Shown one piece after another: positions 23,881-32,917 of a DNA stretch of 35,986 nt (positions are counted from its first letter, which is position 1; every line of letters begins with the position of its first letter). The translations under genes were made by a program, and so were the position numbers. The stretch is from Planctomycetaceae bacterium UBA6894 (GTDB lineage: Bacteria; Planctomycetota; Planctomycetia; Gemmatales; Gemmataceae): assembly GCA_002451275.1 (NCBI GenBank), contig DKBS01000141.1, positions 467 to 36,452 on the forward strand, read 5' to 3'. Under the pieces are notes generated by a model. The model made no database searches and was not told the origin of the DNA. It worked only from the letters and a program-made list of their open reading frames with translations.

Positions 23881-26376
23881 TTAGTTGGAGGATTTGGCCA
23901 GCACCAGGTGCTGCAGGAAGAATCGAACACGTTCGCGGGCAGCGAAGGGGCTTTCACCCGCCCCGTGTCCCAGGCCTGGAAGCACCAGGTATTCGAAGGA
24001 TTTTCCAGCCTGGATGAGTGCCTTCACCACGCGCAGGGTGCAGGCGGGGTCGACATTGCTGTCAATCTCACCCACGGTGAGCAGGAGTTTGCCTTGCAGT
24101 TTGGCTGCGTCCGTTTGGGCAGCCTGGGCCTCGTAGTGCGGACCGATGGGCCAGCCCATCCAGAGCTCGTTCCACCAGATCTTGTCGATGCGGTTGTCGT
24201 GGCAGCCGCAATCCGCCACCGCGGCGTGGTAGAAATCGCCGTGTGAAAGGAGCGCGCGCAGCGCATTCTGACCGCCGGCGGATCCGCCGTAGATGCCCAC
24301 CCGGGTGAGGTCCATCCACGGCCTTGATTGTGCCGCCTCACGCATCCAGATCTTGCGATCGGGGAAACCGGCATCGGCGAGATTCTTGCAACAAACATCG
24401 TGGAAGGCCTTGGAGCGTCGGCTGGTGCCCATGCCATCGATCTGCACCACCACCGCGCCGATCTCGCACATTTTCTGCGGCCCGTGCATCAGGCGGAAGG
24501 CCTTGGGCACGAAGGCATCCTGCGGGCCGGCGTAGATGTACTCGATGACCGGATATTTCCGGGTGGGATCAAAATCCCTGGGGCGGTGGATGATGCCATA
24601 GATGGGTGTTTTTCCATCGCGGCCGGCGGTGACAAACCGTTCCGGTGCGTGCCAGCCGGCCTTTTCCAGCGCGGTGGTGTCGGCTTTTTCCAGTTCCACC
24701 AGCAGCTTGCCGGTTTGGGCGTCGCGCACTTCGGTCACGGGGGCCCTGTCCACCCGGCTGTGGCGGGCGACCAGATTTTTCCCTTCGGGCCCGTCCTCCA
24801 CCTCGTGGGTGCCATCGCTTTCGGTGAGGGGGACCACCGGGCGGCCATCCAGGTGGGCCAGGGCGAAATGGACCTGGTAGGGATCCTGCCCCGGATGGAT
24901 ACCACCCAACTTGAGCCTGAAGGTGCCAGTGTTCTCGTCGAATCTTTCCACCTCGCGGATGACCCATTCCCCGCTGGTGACCGGTTTCAACTCCTTGCCT
25001 GTGGACAGCTCGAACAGGTGGAGGTGATTGTGGCCGGACCGTTCGCTCATCCAGACAACACGGTTTCTGGCGGGCAGAATGCGCCACCAGTTCTTGTGGG
25101 CGTAGTCGATGAAGGTGGGTGATTTTTCCTCCACCACCACCCGGCTTTTGCCGGTGGTGGCATCGATTTCCATCAGGCGCAGCAATTGGTGGCCCCGGCG
25201 GTTGTGCAGGAACCAGAATTTGGTGCCATCGGGCGACCATTGACCCCGGCTATTGCTCCAGGGGTTTTCCCAGGGGGCGGAGTCGAGCGGGATTTCGCGT
25301 TGGTTTTCCAGGTCGAACAAGTGGGGCATGTCCCGGTCGATAGCGTCGCCCGGTTTGGGGTAATCGACCGTGGTGACCTTGGGCTGAAGCTGGTCCTTGG
25401 GGGCTGCTTCTATCAGGGTGAGCTTGCGGCCATCACCTGCCAATGTACGCATGGCGATGGCGCGCTTGCCGCCCGGGGCGATGTAACCAGCGCCGCGATA
25501 GCCATCTTTGGCGTTGCCATCGGTTGTGAGTTGCCTGGACGAACCATCCGCCAGTTTTTGGAACAGGTTGTGATCGCGCAAAAAGAAACTTATATCGGAG
25601 GGAACCGTGGCGGGGCGCCTTGCTCCGTTTTCATTTCCGGGCCCGGTTTTTTGGGGCTGGTCGCTGTCGATTACCACGCGGCCGGCTGCCTCGGTGGCGC
25701 GGTAGGAGTTCAAGTCGCGGCCGTTTAACTTCACGGACCAGACATGGCTGGCAAAAGTGTGCTGGTCCCGGGTCCTGCCCGGGGGAACCACGCCGTAAGA
25801 TTTGCTGGAGCCATCCCCGGCCACCCAGAAGATCTCGACGGGTTGCTTCAATTGATTGTCAAACAGGATGCTGGTCTCGACACTGGACCCGCCGCTGCGG
25901 GCGCGGCCACCCACGGGTTGCAGGCGATCGTGGGAATTGCCCGCCGGATCGGTTCCGCCCGGTTTCCACCCATCCGCTGTGCGGCTGTAGCGTTTGCCCT
26001 CGAAGGTCAGGCCGGTCAGGGTGTCGTTGGCGTCAAAGGTCAGGCCATCCAGCTTGAGGTTGTTGGCCTCGAATTTGGCCCCGGTGGCCTGGGACAATTC
26101 CTCTGCCAGGCGGGCGTGGTCGAAGGCGGGGCCCTTGGCCCCTTTGGTTGCGTTTGCCAACAGATATTCAAGCCGCCCCGGGCGTTCCGCGCGGTACCAC
26201 AGGCGGTTTGCATCCAGCCAATGGATTTTCAGACGGTCGTTTTTCACCAAGCCAACGAAAGGCGCTTCGGCATCGCGCACCCGTTTCCAGGCCGCGTCCA
26301 CGGCCTCCGTAGAAGGGTAAGGTGTTGCGATTTGCGCGCTGGTGATCCAGAGCGCAGGCAGGATGAGTTTCAGCAT
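23881..26376 (-). CDS. Exported S9 family peptidase, dipeptidyl-peptidase IV-like
   Basis: An 831-residue serine peptidase. Residues 1-16 (MLKLILPALWITSAQI) look like a signal peptide. The first two thirds form a DPP IV-type beta-propeller (SPDGTKFWFLHNRRG, VVWMSERSGHNHLHL). The catalytic domain has S699 in YGGSAGG, D772 in EIDSNVD and H804 in GLGHGAGE, with the 32-residue Asp-to-His spacing seen in human DPP IV. It should release dipeptides or oligopeptides, often after proline. The frame extends to a GTG at 26418 inside the upstream gene, but the ATG at 26376 begins the signal peptide. It lies 14 bases after the lectin-like gene. No ribosome-binding site is visible, so coupling to the upstream gene is likely. 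Confidence 0.92.
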   Translation of the reverse strand: MLKLILPALWITSAQIATPYPSTEAVDAAWKRVRDAEAPFVGLVKNDRLKIHWLDANRLWYRAERPGRLEYLLANATKGAKGPAFDHARLAEELSQATGAKFEANNLKLDGLTFDANDTLTGLTFEGKRYSRTADGWKPGGTDPAGNSHDRLQPVGGRARSGGSSVETSILFDNQLKQPVEIFWVAGDGSSKSYGVVPPGRTRDQHTFASHVWSVKLNGRDLNSYRATEAAGRVVIDSDQPQKTGPGNENGARRPATVPSDISFFLRDHNLFQKLADGSSRQLTTDGNAKDGYRGAGYIAPGGKRAIAMRTLAGDGRKLTLIEAAPKDQLQPKVTTVDYPKPGDAIDRDMPHLFDLENQREIPLDSAPWENPWSNSRGQWSPDGTKFWFLHNRRGHQLLRLMEIDATTGKSRVVVEEKSPTFIDYAHKNWWRILPARNRVVWMSERSGHNHLHLFELSTGKELKPVTSGEWVIREVERFDENTGTFRLKLGGIHPGQDPYQVHFALAHLDGRPVVPLTESDGTHEVEDGPEGKNLVARHSRVDRAPVTEVRDAQTGKLLVELEKADTTALEKAGWHAPERFVTAGRDGKTPIYGIIHRPRDFDPTRKYPVIEYIYAGPQDAFVPKAFRLMHGPQKMCEIGAVVVQIDGMGTSRRSKAFHDVCCKNLADAGFPDRKIWMREAAQSRPWMDLTRVGIYGGSAGGQNALRALLSHGDFYHAAVADCGCHDNRIDKIWWNELWMGWPIGPHYEAQAAQTDAAKLQGKLLLTVGEIDSNVDPACTLRVVKALIQAGKSFEYLVLPGLGHGAGESPFAARERVRFFLQHLVLAKSSN

Positions 26377-26390
26377 GGGGAGGCTCGGTG

Positions 26391-27257
26391 TCAATTCTTG
26401 ATGGGCTTCATTGTCCACAAGCTTTCAGGGCCAAGCTTGGCCAAATCACCCACCACGGGGCTGTTTTCGGCAATCGTGAGGGGACGGCCGGTGCGCTGAT
26501 GGATGAGACGCACCATGCCCTTGTCCGCTTGCACCACCTGCCAGGCCTGGTGGCCCTCGGTTTTCATGGGGGCTTTCAGCACCACGGCGGTGCCGGGCTT
26601 GGCCTGGACCACCGCAGGGGTGAGCAGTTTGCCGGTTTTTCGGTGGAGAATACGGACCAGTCCGGGACCGATCGGCTGGATCTGGAAATGGCCCTCGACA
26701 TCGAGGTCCGCAGCCAAACCGGTGCCGGGTGCCGAGGCGGACCCGCCAGAGCGGACGAGGTGGCGCATGGATGTCGCGTGGAATAACGCGGACCAGGGCT
26801 TTTTGGGGTCGGCCAGCTCGGGGTCAGCAGGGGTTCGATCGTCCGAGTCCGGTGGGCGGATGGATGCCAACAGCTTTTTCAGATCTTTTTCTGCCCATTC
26901 GGCCCGGTCGTCCCGGCCGGCCATCGTGTTCTGGCGGATGATGCGGGCGTAATCGGCCTGGAGAGTTTTGCCAGCTTTTTCCAGGGCCGCCTGGTGGGAC
27001 GGGGAAGGAAAGCCCAGTTTGGCCGCCGGGTGTTGCTCCAGGGCCTCCTGGTCGTCCTTGAGTTTCTTGACAGCCTGACGGTCACCCTTCTGGCGGGCCG
27101 CCTCGATCTTGCGGGCAATCTGGGTGAGCAGGTCCTGACGGGCCTTTTCGACCGCGTCGACAAAGGCTTTCCGCGGGATGTCAAGCGCCGGATCGGCCGC
27201 CGGGTCCTGGCCCGGCAGCCATCCAACGCAGAGCAGCAAGGCTGTCAGACACCCCAT
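26391..27257 (-). CDS. Exported coiled-coil protein with ricin-B-like repeats
   Basis: A 288-residue protein. Residues 1-16 are a signal peptide (MGCLTALLLCVGWLPG). Residues about 25-130 are charged, helical and probably coiled coil. The C-terminal third, about 190-285, contains two similar units: LVRILHRKTGKLLT and MVRLIHQRTGRPLT, each followed by a strand with AWQV or LWTM, suggesting a ricin-B-type or beta-trefoil lectin fold. The lectin reading is an inference from repeat spacing. It sits between the epimerase and the S9 peptidase in one transcription unit, so it may be a carbohydrate-binding partner of an exported pathway. Confidence 0.7.
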   Translation of the reverse strand: MGCLTALLLCVGWLPGQDPAADPALDIPRKAFVDAVEKARQDLLTQIARKIEAARQKGDRQAVKKLKDDQEALEQHPAAKLGFPSPSHQAALEKAGKTLQADYARIIRQNTMAGRDDRAEWAEKDLKKLLASIRPPDSDDRTPADPELADPKKPWSALFHATSMRHLVRSGGSASAPGTGLAADLDVEGHFQIQPIGPGLVRILHRKTGKLLTPAVVQAKPGTAVVLKAPMKTEGHQAWQVVQADKGMVRLIHQRTGRPLTIAENSPVVGDLAKLGPESLWTMKPIKN

Positions 27258-27284
27258 GGGTGAAAGCCGCCGGGCCTACGGGAT

Positions 27285-28136
27285 TCAGTGCTTGGAGGAT
27301 TCCCAGTGGGAGCGGATGAACTTGCCGCCCTCCTGGAAAACCTCGTCGGGGGTGGGGAACAGGTCGCGCCAGACCTTGGTGGCGGCGGCAAGATCGGGTA
27401 ACGCGCGGCCGAAGGCCTCGATGGTGAGCCAGCCGTCGTAATCGCGAGCGTGCAGCGCCCTGAAGGCTTCCTGCCAGCGGACCTGGCCGGTGCCGGGGGT
27501 GCCGCGGTCGTTCTCGCTGACATGGACATGGATGAACCGGTCGCCCAGGGTCTCGATGGCGTCGGCCTGGCTCTTCTCCTCGATGTGGGCGTGGAAGGTG
27601 TCGTACATGCAGCGGAACCAGGGATGGTCAACCGCGTCCACCAGATGCGCCATCTGCTTGGCGGTGGTGACGAAATAACACTCAAACCGGTTGAGGTACT
27701 CGATGGCCAGCCGCACATTCACTTTTTGTGCATGCTCGGCGACATGGCGCAACACCTCTACGCCGTGCTTGAACTCCTCGTCGGTGGGGCCGTTGCCGGA
27801 AAAGCTGCCCAGCGCGGAGTGGTAGGGGCCTGCCAGCAGTTCGCCACCGAGCGCGGCGGTGCAGTCGAGCGCCCATTTCACGCGATCGAGACCGGCCTTG
27901 CGGATGGCGGGATCACCCGAGATGGGGTTGGCGTCGGCGCCGAGGCAGGTCACCACGGTGGACTTGAGGCCCTGGCGCTGCAACTCTTTGCCGATGATGG
28001 CGTAATGGGCGGGGTCACCCTCGAAGATGGGCAATTCCACCCCGTCAAACCCGGCGGCCTTGATCTTCTCGAAAATGGGGAAGTGGTCCTTGGTGACGTG
28101 CGAACCCCACAGGAGCATGTTCATGCCGAGTTTCAT
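27285..28136 (-). CDS. Ketose 3-epimerase, D-tagatose/D-psicose 3-epimerase family
   Basis: A 283-residue TIM-barrel enzyme of the xylose isomerase-like superfamily (PF01261). The metal and catalytic residues of the D-tagatose 3-epimerase group are all in place: E146 in AIEYLNRFE, D179 and H182 in DTFHAHIEE, H205 in IHVHVSENDRG, R211, and E240 in TIEAFG. The spacings 33, 26 and 35 equal those of the Pseudomonas cichorii enzyme with a constant offset of six, which makes the assignment strong. It would interconvert ketoses at C3 with Mn or Mg. It heads the unit with the lectin-like protein and S9 peptidase. AAGGA lies upstream of the ATG. Confidence 0.9.
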   Translation of the reverse strand: MKLGMNMLLWGSHVTKDHFPIFEKIKAAGFDGVELPIFEGDPAHYAIIGKELQRQGLKSTVVTCLGADANPISGDPAIRKAGLDRVKWALDCTAALGGELLAGPYHSALGSFSGNGPTDEEFKHGVEVLRHVAEHAQKVNVRLAIEYLNRFECYFVTTAKQMAHLVDAVDHPWFRCMYDTFHAHIEEKSQADAIETLGDRFIHVHVSENDRGTPGTGQVRWQEAFRALHARDYDGWLTIEAFGRALPDLAAATKVWRDLFPTPDEVFQEGGKFIRSHWESSKH

Positions 28137-28203
28137 GGCGGAGAGATCCTTTCACTTTCTAAGCGGTCCACTCAAACCATCAGCGGTCTGGGCTGTGACA
28201 TAA

Positions 28204-28232
28204 AGCCTACCGATGGAATGGCTTTCGCTCAA
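28204..28232 (-). promoter_or_regulatory. Candidate promoter for the epimerase operon
   Basis: On the minus strand TTGAGC (28227-28232) and TAGGCT (28204-28209) are 17 bases apart, predicting a start near 28197 and a 60-base leader. The -10 match is modest. Confidence 0.35.
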
Positions 28233-28290
28233 TCACCCTGGGCGGTCCGAAGCCGGGCCGGGAGGGCGGGGTGGCAAATCTAATCGCCAG

Positions 28291-28320
28291 TTGACAGCAG
28301 GAGAGATCAGGAGCAATATT
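28291..28320 (+). promoter_or_regulatory. Promoter for the DUF1549-DUF1501-WD40 operon
   Basis: A perfect TTGACA (28291-28296) is followed after 18 bases by AATATT (28315-28320). The start would be near 28327, with a leader of about 80 bases that contains a 7-bp inverted repeat, ACATCCC (28343-28349) with GGGATGT (28367-28373). AAGGAA precedes the ATG at 28408. Confidence 0.5.
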
Positions 28321-28407
28321 AAAGTTGCCCGCCTGCGCTGAAACATCCCGCCCCATTGCCCGCCTTGGGATGTAGTTCCCTATCAACCGGATGGAAGGAA
28401 CGCTGAC

Positions 28408-30027
28408 ATGCTCCCCCCACGGCTCCTGCTGAGCGTCGCGTGCTGCTTGATGGTTTTTGCGGGCCTTGGTGTGGGACAGACCCCGCCCTTGGCCCAATCG
28501 ATCGACCAAGCCATTGCCCAAGACGAACCGCGGGTGCCTACCCTGGCCAGTTCCCCCTGCGATGACCTGACCTTTTTGCGTCGGGTGCATCTGGACCTGG
28601 TGGGTGGGCTTCCCTCCGCCGAGGAGGCCCGCGCCTTTGCTGCCGACAAGGCCCCGGGTAAACGGTTGAAACAGATCGACCGGCTGCTCGCCAGTGCGGA
28701 CCATGCGTGGCATTGGTCCCGGGTGCTGGACGCGTGGTGGATGGAGCGCCGGCCGGCCAAGAATGTGGAAGCCAAGGCCTGGACGGAGTGGCTGCGTGAC
28801 GGGCTTGCCAAAAACCAACCGCTTGACGCGATGGTGCGCGACATCCTCACCGTGGACGGCACCGACGAGAAAACCCGCGCTGCGGCGCGGTTTGTGCTGG
28901 ACCGCGAGATGGACAACCATTTGCTGGTGCGGGATATCAGCCGCCTGTTCCTGGGGGCGAACCTGCAGTGCGCCCAGTGCCATGACCACCCGCGCATCGA
29001 AGATTACAAGCAGGAGCATTACCACGGTCTGTTGGCCTACTACCAGCGCACTTACCTATTTGACGATCCGAAATTGAAGAAAAAGGTGCTGGCGGAAAAG
29101 GCCGAGGGGGAAGTGGAATTCCAGTCGGTCTTCGACAAGGCCAAGACCACCCGCAAGCGGGCCCCCGGCGTACCGGGCGGCTCGGAACGCCCGGACCCGA
29201 TGCTGGCCAAGGACCAGCTTTACATTTCCGCCCCCACCAAGGAGGCTCGGGGCGTGCCCAAGCACAGCCGGCGTCTGTTGCTGGCCAAGGACCTGACGGA
29301 AGGTCGCGCCCTGGCACGCAACTTCGCCAACCGGTTCTGGGCCCAGGTGATGGGCAAGGGAATCGTTCATCCGATGGACCAGATCCATGTTGACAATCCG
29401 GCCAGCCATCCAGCCTTGCTCGACACCCTGACCGAGGGGTTGCTGGCGGCCAAATATGACCACCGGACCCTGCTGCGCGCCATCTGTGCCAGCGGCGCCT
29501 ACCAGCGCGGGGGCGATGCCAAGGCGGGCCAGCCCAAGGATGCCGAGGATCGGCTGCTGGTGGCCCGGCTGCGGCCGCTGGGGCCTGAGCAGATGGGCGA
29601 CGCGCTGGTGTTTGCCACCGGCTTCATGGATGCCGAGCGCAAGGCCCTGGGGGCCAAGGCCACGCCCGAGGCACTTTTGCCCAAGCTGGAAGGGCAGGCC
29701 GCCCCGTTTGTGAACATGCTGGCCGCACCGGCCGGGAATCCCGACCAATTCGAGGCACGCCTGGACCAGGCCCTGTTCCTGGCCAACCACGGACACCTGC
29801 AGGGACTTTTGAACGCGCGCACCGGCAACCTGATGGACACGGTGCTGAAGGAAAAAGATGCCGCCCGGGCGGCGGAAACCATTTATCTAACGGTATTCAC
29901 CCGTTTGCCCAGCGCCGAGGAAAAATCCGAGGTGGCCCGGGTGCTGGGGGCCCAGGACAAGCAGGCGGCTTTGCGCGACCTGTTGTGGGCGCTGCTGGGT
30001 TCGGCTGAATTCCGCTTTGTGGGTTGA
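28408..30027 (+). CDS. DUF1549 and DUF1553 domain secreted protein
   Basis: A 539-residue exported protein with a signal peptide at 1-24 (…VFAGLGVGQ). Residues about 30-200 are DUF1549, including FLRRVHLDLVGGLP and a CAQCH motif (C188, C191, H192) that could bind haem or metal. DUF1553 follows (ARNFANRFWAQVMGKGIVHP and LRPLGPEQMGDAL). The protein is shorter than most family members, which often run 700-1000 residues, and it lacks the separate PSCyt1 cytochrome domain. It belongs with the DUF1501 gene 33 bases downstream, a pairing found throughout planctomycetes. Biochemical function is not established; a link to polysaccharide breakdown is often assumed. Confidence 0.92.
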   Translation: MLPPRLLLSVACCLMVFAGLGVGQTPPLAQSIDQAIAQDEPRVPTLASSPCDDLTFLRRVHLDLVGGLPSAEEARAFAADKAPGKRLKQIDRLLASADHAWHWSRVLDAWWMERRPAKNVEAKAWTEWLRDGLAKNQPLDAMVRDILTVDGTDEKTRAAARFVLDREMDNHLLVRDISRLFLGANLQCAQCHDHPRIEDYKQEHYHGLLAYYQRTYLFDDPKLKKKVLAEKAEGEVEFQSVFDKAKTTRKRAPGVPGGSERPDPMLAKDQLYISAPTKEARGVPKHSRRLLLAKDLTEGRALARNFANRFWAQVMGKGIVHPMDQIHVDNPASHPALLDTLTEGLLAAKYDHRTLLRAICASGAYQRGGDAKAGQPKDAEDRLLVARLRPLGPEQMGDALVFATGFMDAERKALGAKATPEALLPKLEGQAAPFVNMLAAPAGNPDQFEARLDQALFLANHGHLQGLLNARTGNLMDTVLKEKDAARAAETIYLTVFTRLPSAEEKSEVARVLGAQDKQAALRDLLWALLGSAEFRFVG

Positions 30028-30060
30028 TCCATCCCCGGGGATGTTTTGGGAGGATTTGGC

Positions 30061-31350
30061 ATGAGTGCAACCATGGCCCGCTGCGCGTGCAATTCATCCG
30101 AACACACCCTCAGCCGCCGCGGCATGCTGGGTGTGCTAGGGGGAGGGGTTGCCACCGCCGCCTGCGGGACTGGTAGCCTTCTGGCCAATCCGTTGGTGAA
30201 ACAGCATAAACGGGTGCTGATGGTGTTCCTCTCCGGAGGGGTGAGCCAACTGGAAACCTGGGACCCGAAGCCCGGAGCGCCCACCGGTGGGCCGTTTCGT
30301 GCCATCCCCACTTCGGCGCCGGGGGTGCACATTTGCGAACTGCTGCCGCACACCGCCATGCAGATGCACCGGTTGGCCCTGGTGCGCGGACTGAACACCG
30401 CCGAGGACGACCACGGTAAGGGCCATTACATCATGCACACGGGGCGCAAGCAGGAGCCCTCGCTGGAGTATCCGCACATCGGATCCGTGGCGGCCAAGTT
30501 CGTGGCGGAGGAGGAGAATCCCCTACCCGGGTATCTGAATATTGTGCCCGGTGGCGGGGGTGGGGCGAATGCGGCGGACGCCGCGTTTTTGGGGCCCAAA
30601 TACGGTTCCGTGACGATCAGCGACGGCCGCGCCCCCGAGAACATCGACAGGCCGGGCGGCATGGACCCGCAGCGCGACCTGGCCCGGCATGAGATGCGCC
30701 GGGCGGCGGACCAGCGATTTCTGGCCCGGCGGAAAAGCGCCATGACGGAGGCGTACACGCAAAGCTACGAACAGGCGCTGCAACTGATGCGCAAGAAAGC
30801 GCTGTTCGATGCGAGCAGCGAGCCCGCCAAGTTGTCGGCCAGCTATGGCACGCATGACTTTGGTCGCCACTGCGTGATGGCCCGTAGGCTACTGGAAGGG
30901 GGTGCGCCCTTCGTGAAGATCAGCCACACGAATTACGACACGCACCACGAGAACTTCGATTTCCACATCGAGCAACTGGCCGAATTCGACCGGCCTTTCG
31001 CCACGCTTTTGGAGGATTTGCACCAACGGGGACTGCTGGCCAGCACGCTGGTGATGGTGGTGAGCGAGTTCGGCCGCACGCCGGGCATCAACCGCAACTA
31101 CGGGCGCGACCACTGGTCGAAGGCGTGGAGTGTGGCGCTGGGCGGGTGCGGCATTATCGGCGGCTCCGTGAGCGGCAAGACCAACGCGCAAGGCACCGAG
31201 GTGGTGGACCGCCAGGTGAATGGCGGCCATTTGTTCGCCACCTACCTGAAGGCGCTGGGTCTGGATCCGGCCAAGAAATACTACATCGATCAACGGCCCA
31301 TTCCGATCGTGGACCCCGCGGGTTCCCCCATTCGCGAGGTGCTGGCCTGA
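30061..31350 (+). CDS. DUF1501 protein with Tat signal
   Basis: A 429-residue protein of the DUF1501 family, which has an alkaline-phosphatase/sulfatase-like fold. The N-terminus carries a twin-arginine signal (SRRGMLGVLGGGV, R19-R20), so it should be exported folded, presumably with bound metal. Family motifs include LSGGVSQLETWDPKP, HHENFDFH and VVSEFGRTPGINRNYGRDHW. The ATG at 30061 has GGGAGGA just upstream. It lies 33 bases after the DUF1549/1553 gene, and its stop overlaps the WD40 gene start (TGATG). The substrate is unknown. Confidence 0.93.
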   Translation: MSATMARCACNSSEHTLSRRGMLGVLGGGVATAACGTGSLLANPLVKQHKRVLMVFLSGGVSQLETWDPKPGAPTGGPFRAIPTSAPGVHICELLPHTAMQMHRLALVRGLNTAEDDHGKGHYIMHTGRKQEPSLEYPHIGSVAAKFVAEEENPLPGYLNIVPGGGGGANAADAAFLGPKYGSVTISDGRAPENIDRPGGMDPQRDLARHEMRRAADQRFLARRKSAMTEAYTQSYEQALQLMRKKALFDASSEPAKLSASYGTHDFGRHCVMARRLLEGGAPFVKISHTNYDTHHENFDFHIEQLAEFDRPFATLLEDLHQRGLLASTLVMVVSEFGRTPGINRNYGRDHWSKAWSVALGGCGIIGGSVSGKTNAQGTEVVDRQVNGGHLFATYLKALGLDPAKKYYIDQRPIPIVDPAGSPIREVLA

Positions 31351-32492
31351 TGCAGGACAAAGCCAAGCCCAAGGAGGCACCCAAACCGCCCCCCCCACCG
31401 CCTGAACCGATTGCCGGTTTTCATCTGGCCACGCTGAAGCAGGCAGCCGAACTGAAGAACGGCAGTCCGCTTCTGGCCTGCCGGTTCAGTCCGAATGGCA
31501 AATGGCTGTACACCAGCGCCCAGGACAACACGATCCAACAGTGGGATCTGGCCGCCGACAAGGATGGCAAGATCGCCGGCAAGAAGGTGGACATGGCTGG
31601 CCACGCCTCATGGACGCGGGCCATCGGTTTCAGCCCCGACAACCAATGGCTGATCACCGCCGGTTATGACGGGCTGCTGCTCACATGGCCATTGGGTGTG
31701 CCTTTTCCGGAGCCGGTTTGCCAGGCGCAGGCCCACACCGGATGGATCCGCGGTGTGGATTGCCAAGGGGAGCGGGTGTTGACCGGCGGCAACGATGGTC
31801 GGTTGGCGATTCATTTTCTGCCCGACCTGCGCCCCGCCAAAGCGTGGCAGGCCCATGACTGCCACATCTACCAGGCATCGTTCTCACCCGATGGCAAATT
31901 CATCCTTTCGGCCGACCTGAAGGGACGGTTGAAGGTTTGGGACGGCTCCGGGCAACTGTTGCGGGAGTTCACCTTGGCGGCTCTACACAAATATGATGCC
32001 GGCTTCGGCGCCGACATCGGCGGTGTGCGCGCCTGGTCCTTCTCGCCGGATGGTGCCTCCATCGCCTGCTCGGGCATCACCAATGTTTCCAACGCCTTTG
32101 CTGGTGTGGGGAATCCGCTGATTCTGGTGGCCAACTGGACCACCGGCGAGGTGCGCGCGGAGTTAAGGTCGAAGGAGGCGTTTCAGGGCACAGGGTGGGG
32201 CGTTGCCTGGCACAAGTCGGGCTTCATTCTGGGAAGTGCCGGGGGCAATGGCGGGATGCTGTGGGCGTGGAGGAATGATTTCAAACCGCCTGCCAGCCCG
32301 GCCAAAAAAGAAGAGAAGAAAGAAGCCGCCAAAGATCCCAAAAAGCCGGAGGAGAAAAAACTGGAACCGATCAACGAGTTTGTCGCGCACAAGCTGCCCG
32401 ACAATGTGCGGGACATGGCGCTTTCAGCCGATGGGAAACGGCTGGCCATCGCCTACCAGGGGGGCGTGGCGCGCGTGTATGCGCTGGCCTGA
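31350..32492 (+). CDS. WD40 repeat protein
   Basis: A 380-residue beta-propeller protein. After a proline/lysine-rich start there are at least five WD40-type units, for example CRFSPNGKWLYTSAQDNTIQQWDL, seen here as SPNGKWLYTSAQ and TIQQWDL, then GFSPDNQWLITAGYDG, SFSPDGKFILSADLKG and WSFSPDGASIACSG. A Lys/Glu-rich linker at about 315-345 separates the last unit (LSADGKRLAIAYQGGVARVYAL). There is no signal peptide, although its two operon partners are exported. The start overlaps the DUF1501 stop by one base, indicating coupled translation. Probable role: protein-protein interaction platform. Confidence 0.9.
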   Translation: MQDKAKPKEAPKPPPPPPEPIAGFHLATLKQAAELKNGSPLLACRFSPNGKWLYTSAQDNTIQQWDLAADKDGKIAGKKVDMAGHASWTRAIGFSPDNQWLITAGYDGLLLTWPLGVPFPEPVCQAQAHTGWIRGVDCQGERVLTGGNDGRLAIHFLPDLRPAKAWQAHDCHIYQASFSPDGKFILSADLKGRLKVWDGSGQLLREFTLAALHKYDAGFGADIGGVRAWSFSPDGASIACSGITNVSNAFAGVGNPLILVANWTTGEVRAELRSKEAFQGTGWGVAWHKSGFILGSAGGNGGMLWAWRNDFKPPASPAKKEEKKEAAKDPKKPEEKKLEPINEFVAHKLPDNVRDMALSADGKRLAIAYQGGVARVYALA

Positions 32493-32819
32493 TCAATCCA
32501 GGCGGTAGGGGACGAGCACCTCCTCATCATTGAAGAGGAAGGTGCAACCGCCGGTGGCGAATTTTGGCACATCGGCCACGGCAGCCTTGCCCTCGGGGGA
32601 TTGCAGGATGGCTTCCATGTCTGCCCGGGTGTCGGTGTAAAGGCCGACGATCATGTAATAGGCCGGTTTTTCACCCGGTGATACCGGCTGGCATTTCCCG
32701 ATGGTCCAGCCCTTGAGCCCTTTCATTTTTTTGGCCAGCGGGATGTGCACCGCATGGTAATAGCGGTCGAAGGCCTCCGGGTCGGCGGGATGGCCGTAGA
32801 GCACGGTCAGGCGGAACAT
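32493..32819 (-). CDS. EthD family protein
   Basis: A 108-residue dimeric alpha/beta-barrel type protein. The signature MFRLTVLYGHPADPEAFDRY with AVHIPLAKKM and LKGWTIGKC matches EthD (PF07110), whose members range from accessory factors in ether degradation to small-molecule-modifying enzymes. The frame is open to 32963, but the ATG at 32819 starts exactly at the domain and has GAGG nearby. Its stop directly abuts the WD40 stop on the other strand. The specific role is unknown. Confidence 0.85.
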   Translation of the reverse strand: MFRLTVLYGHPADPEAFDRYYHAVHIPLAKKMKGLKGWTIGKCQPVSPGEKPAYYMIVGLYTDTRADMEAILQSPEGKAAVADVPKFATGGCTFLFNDEEVLVPYRLD

Positions 32820-32917
32820 GGCGGCGGCCTCGCTGTGTTTAAAGCATTTTCCACAGCATAACCCGGGCCGGTGGCGGTTGCTGTACCATCGCACCCTGGC
32901 GAACGGGAGGACGAGAC

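Noticed and set aside
31125..31349. A 75-codon extension of the WD40 protein into the DUF1501 gene
   Set aside because: Arg/Gly-rich shadow of the DUF1501 frame; the ATG overlapping the DUF1501 stop is the natural coupled start.
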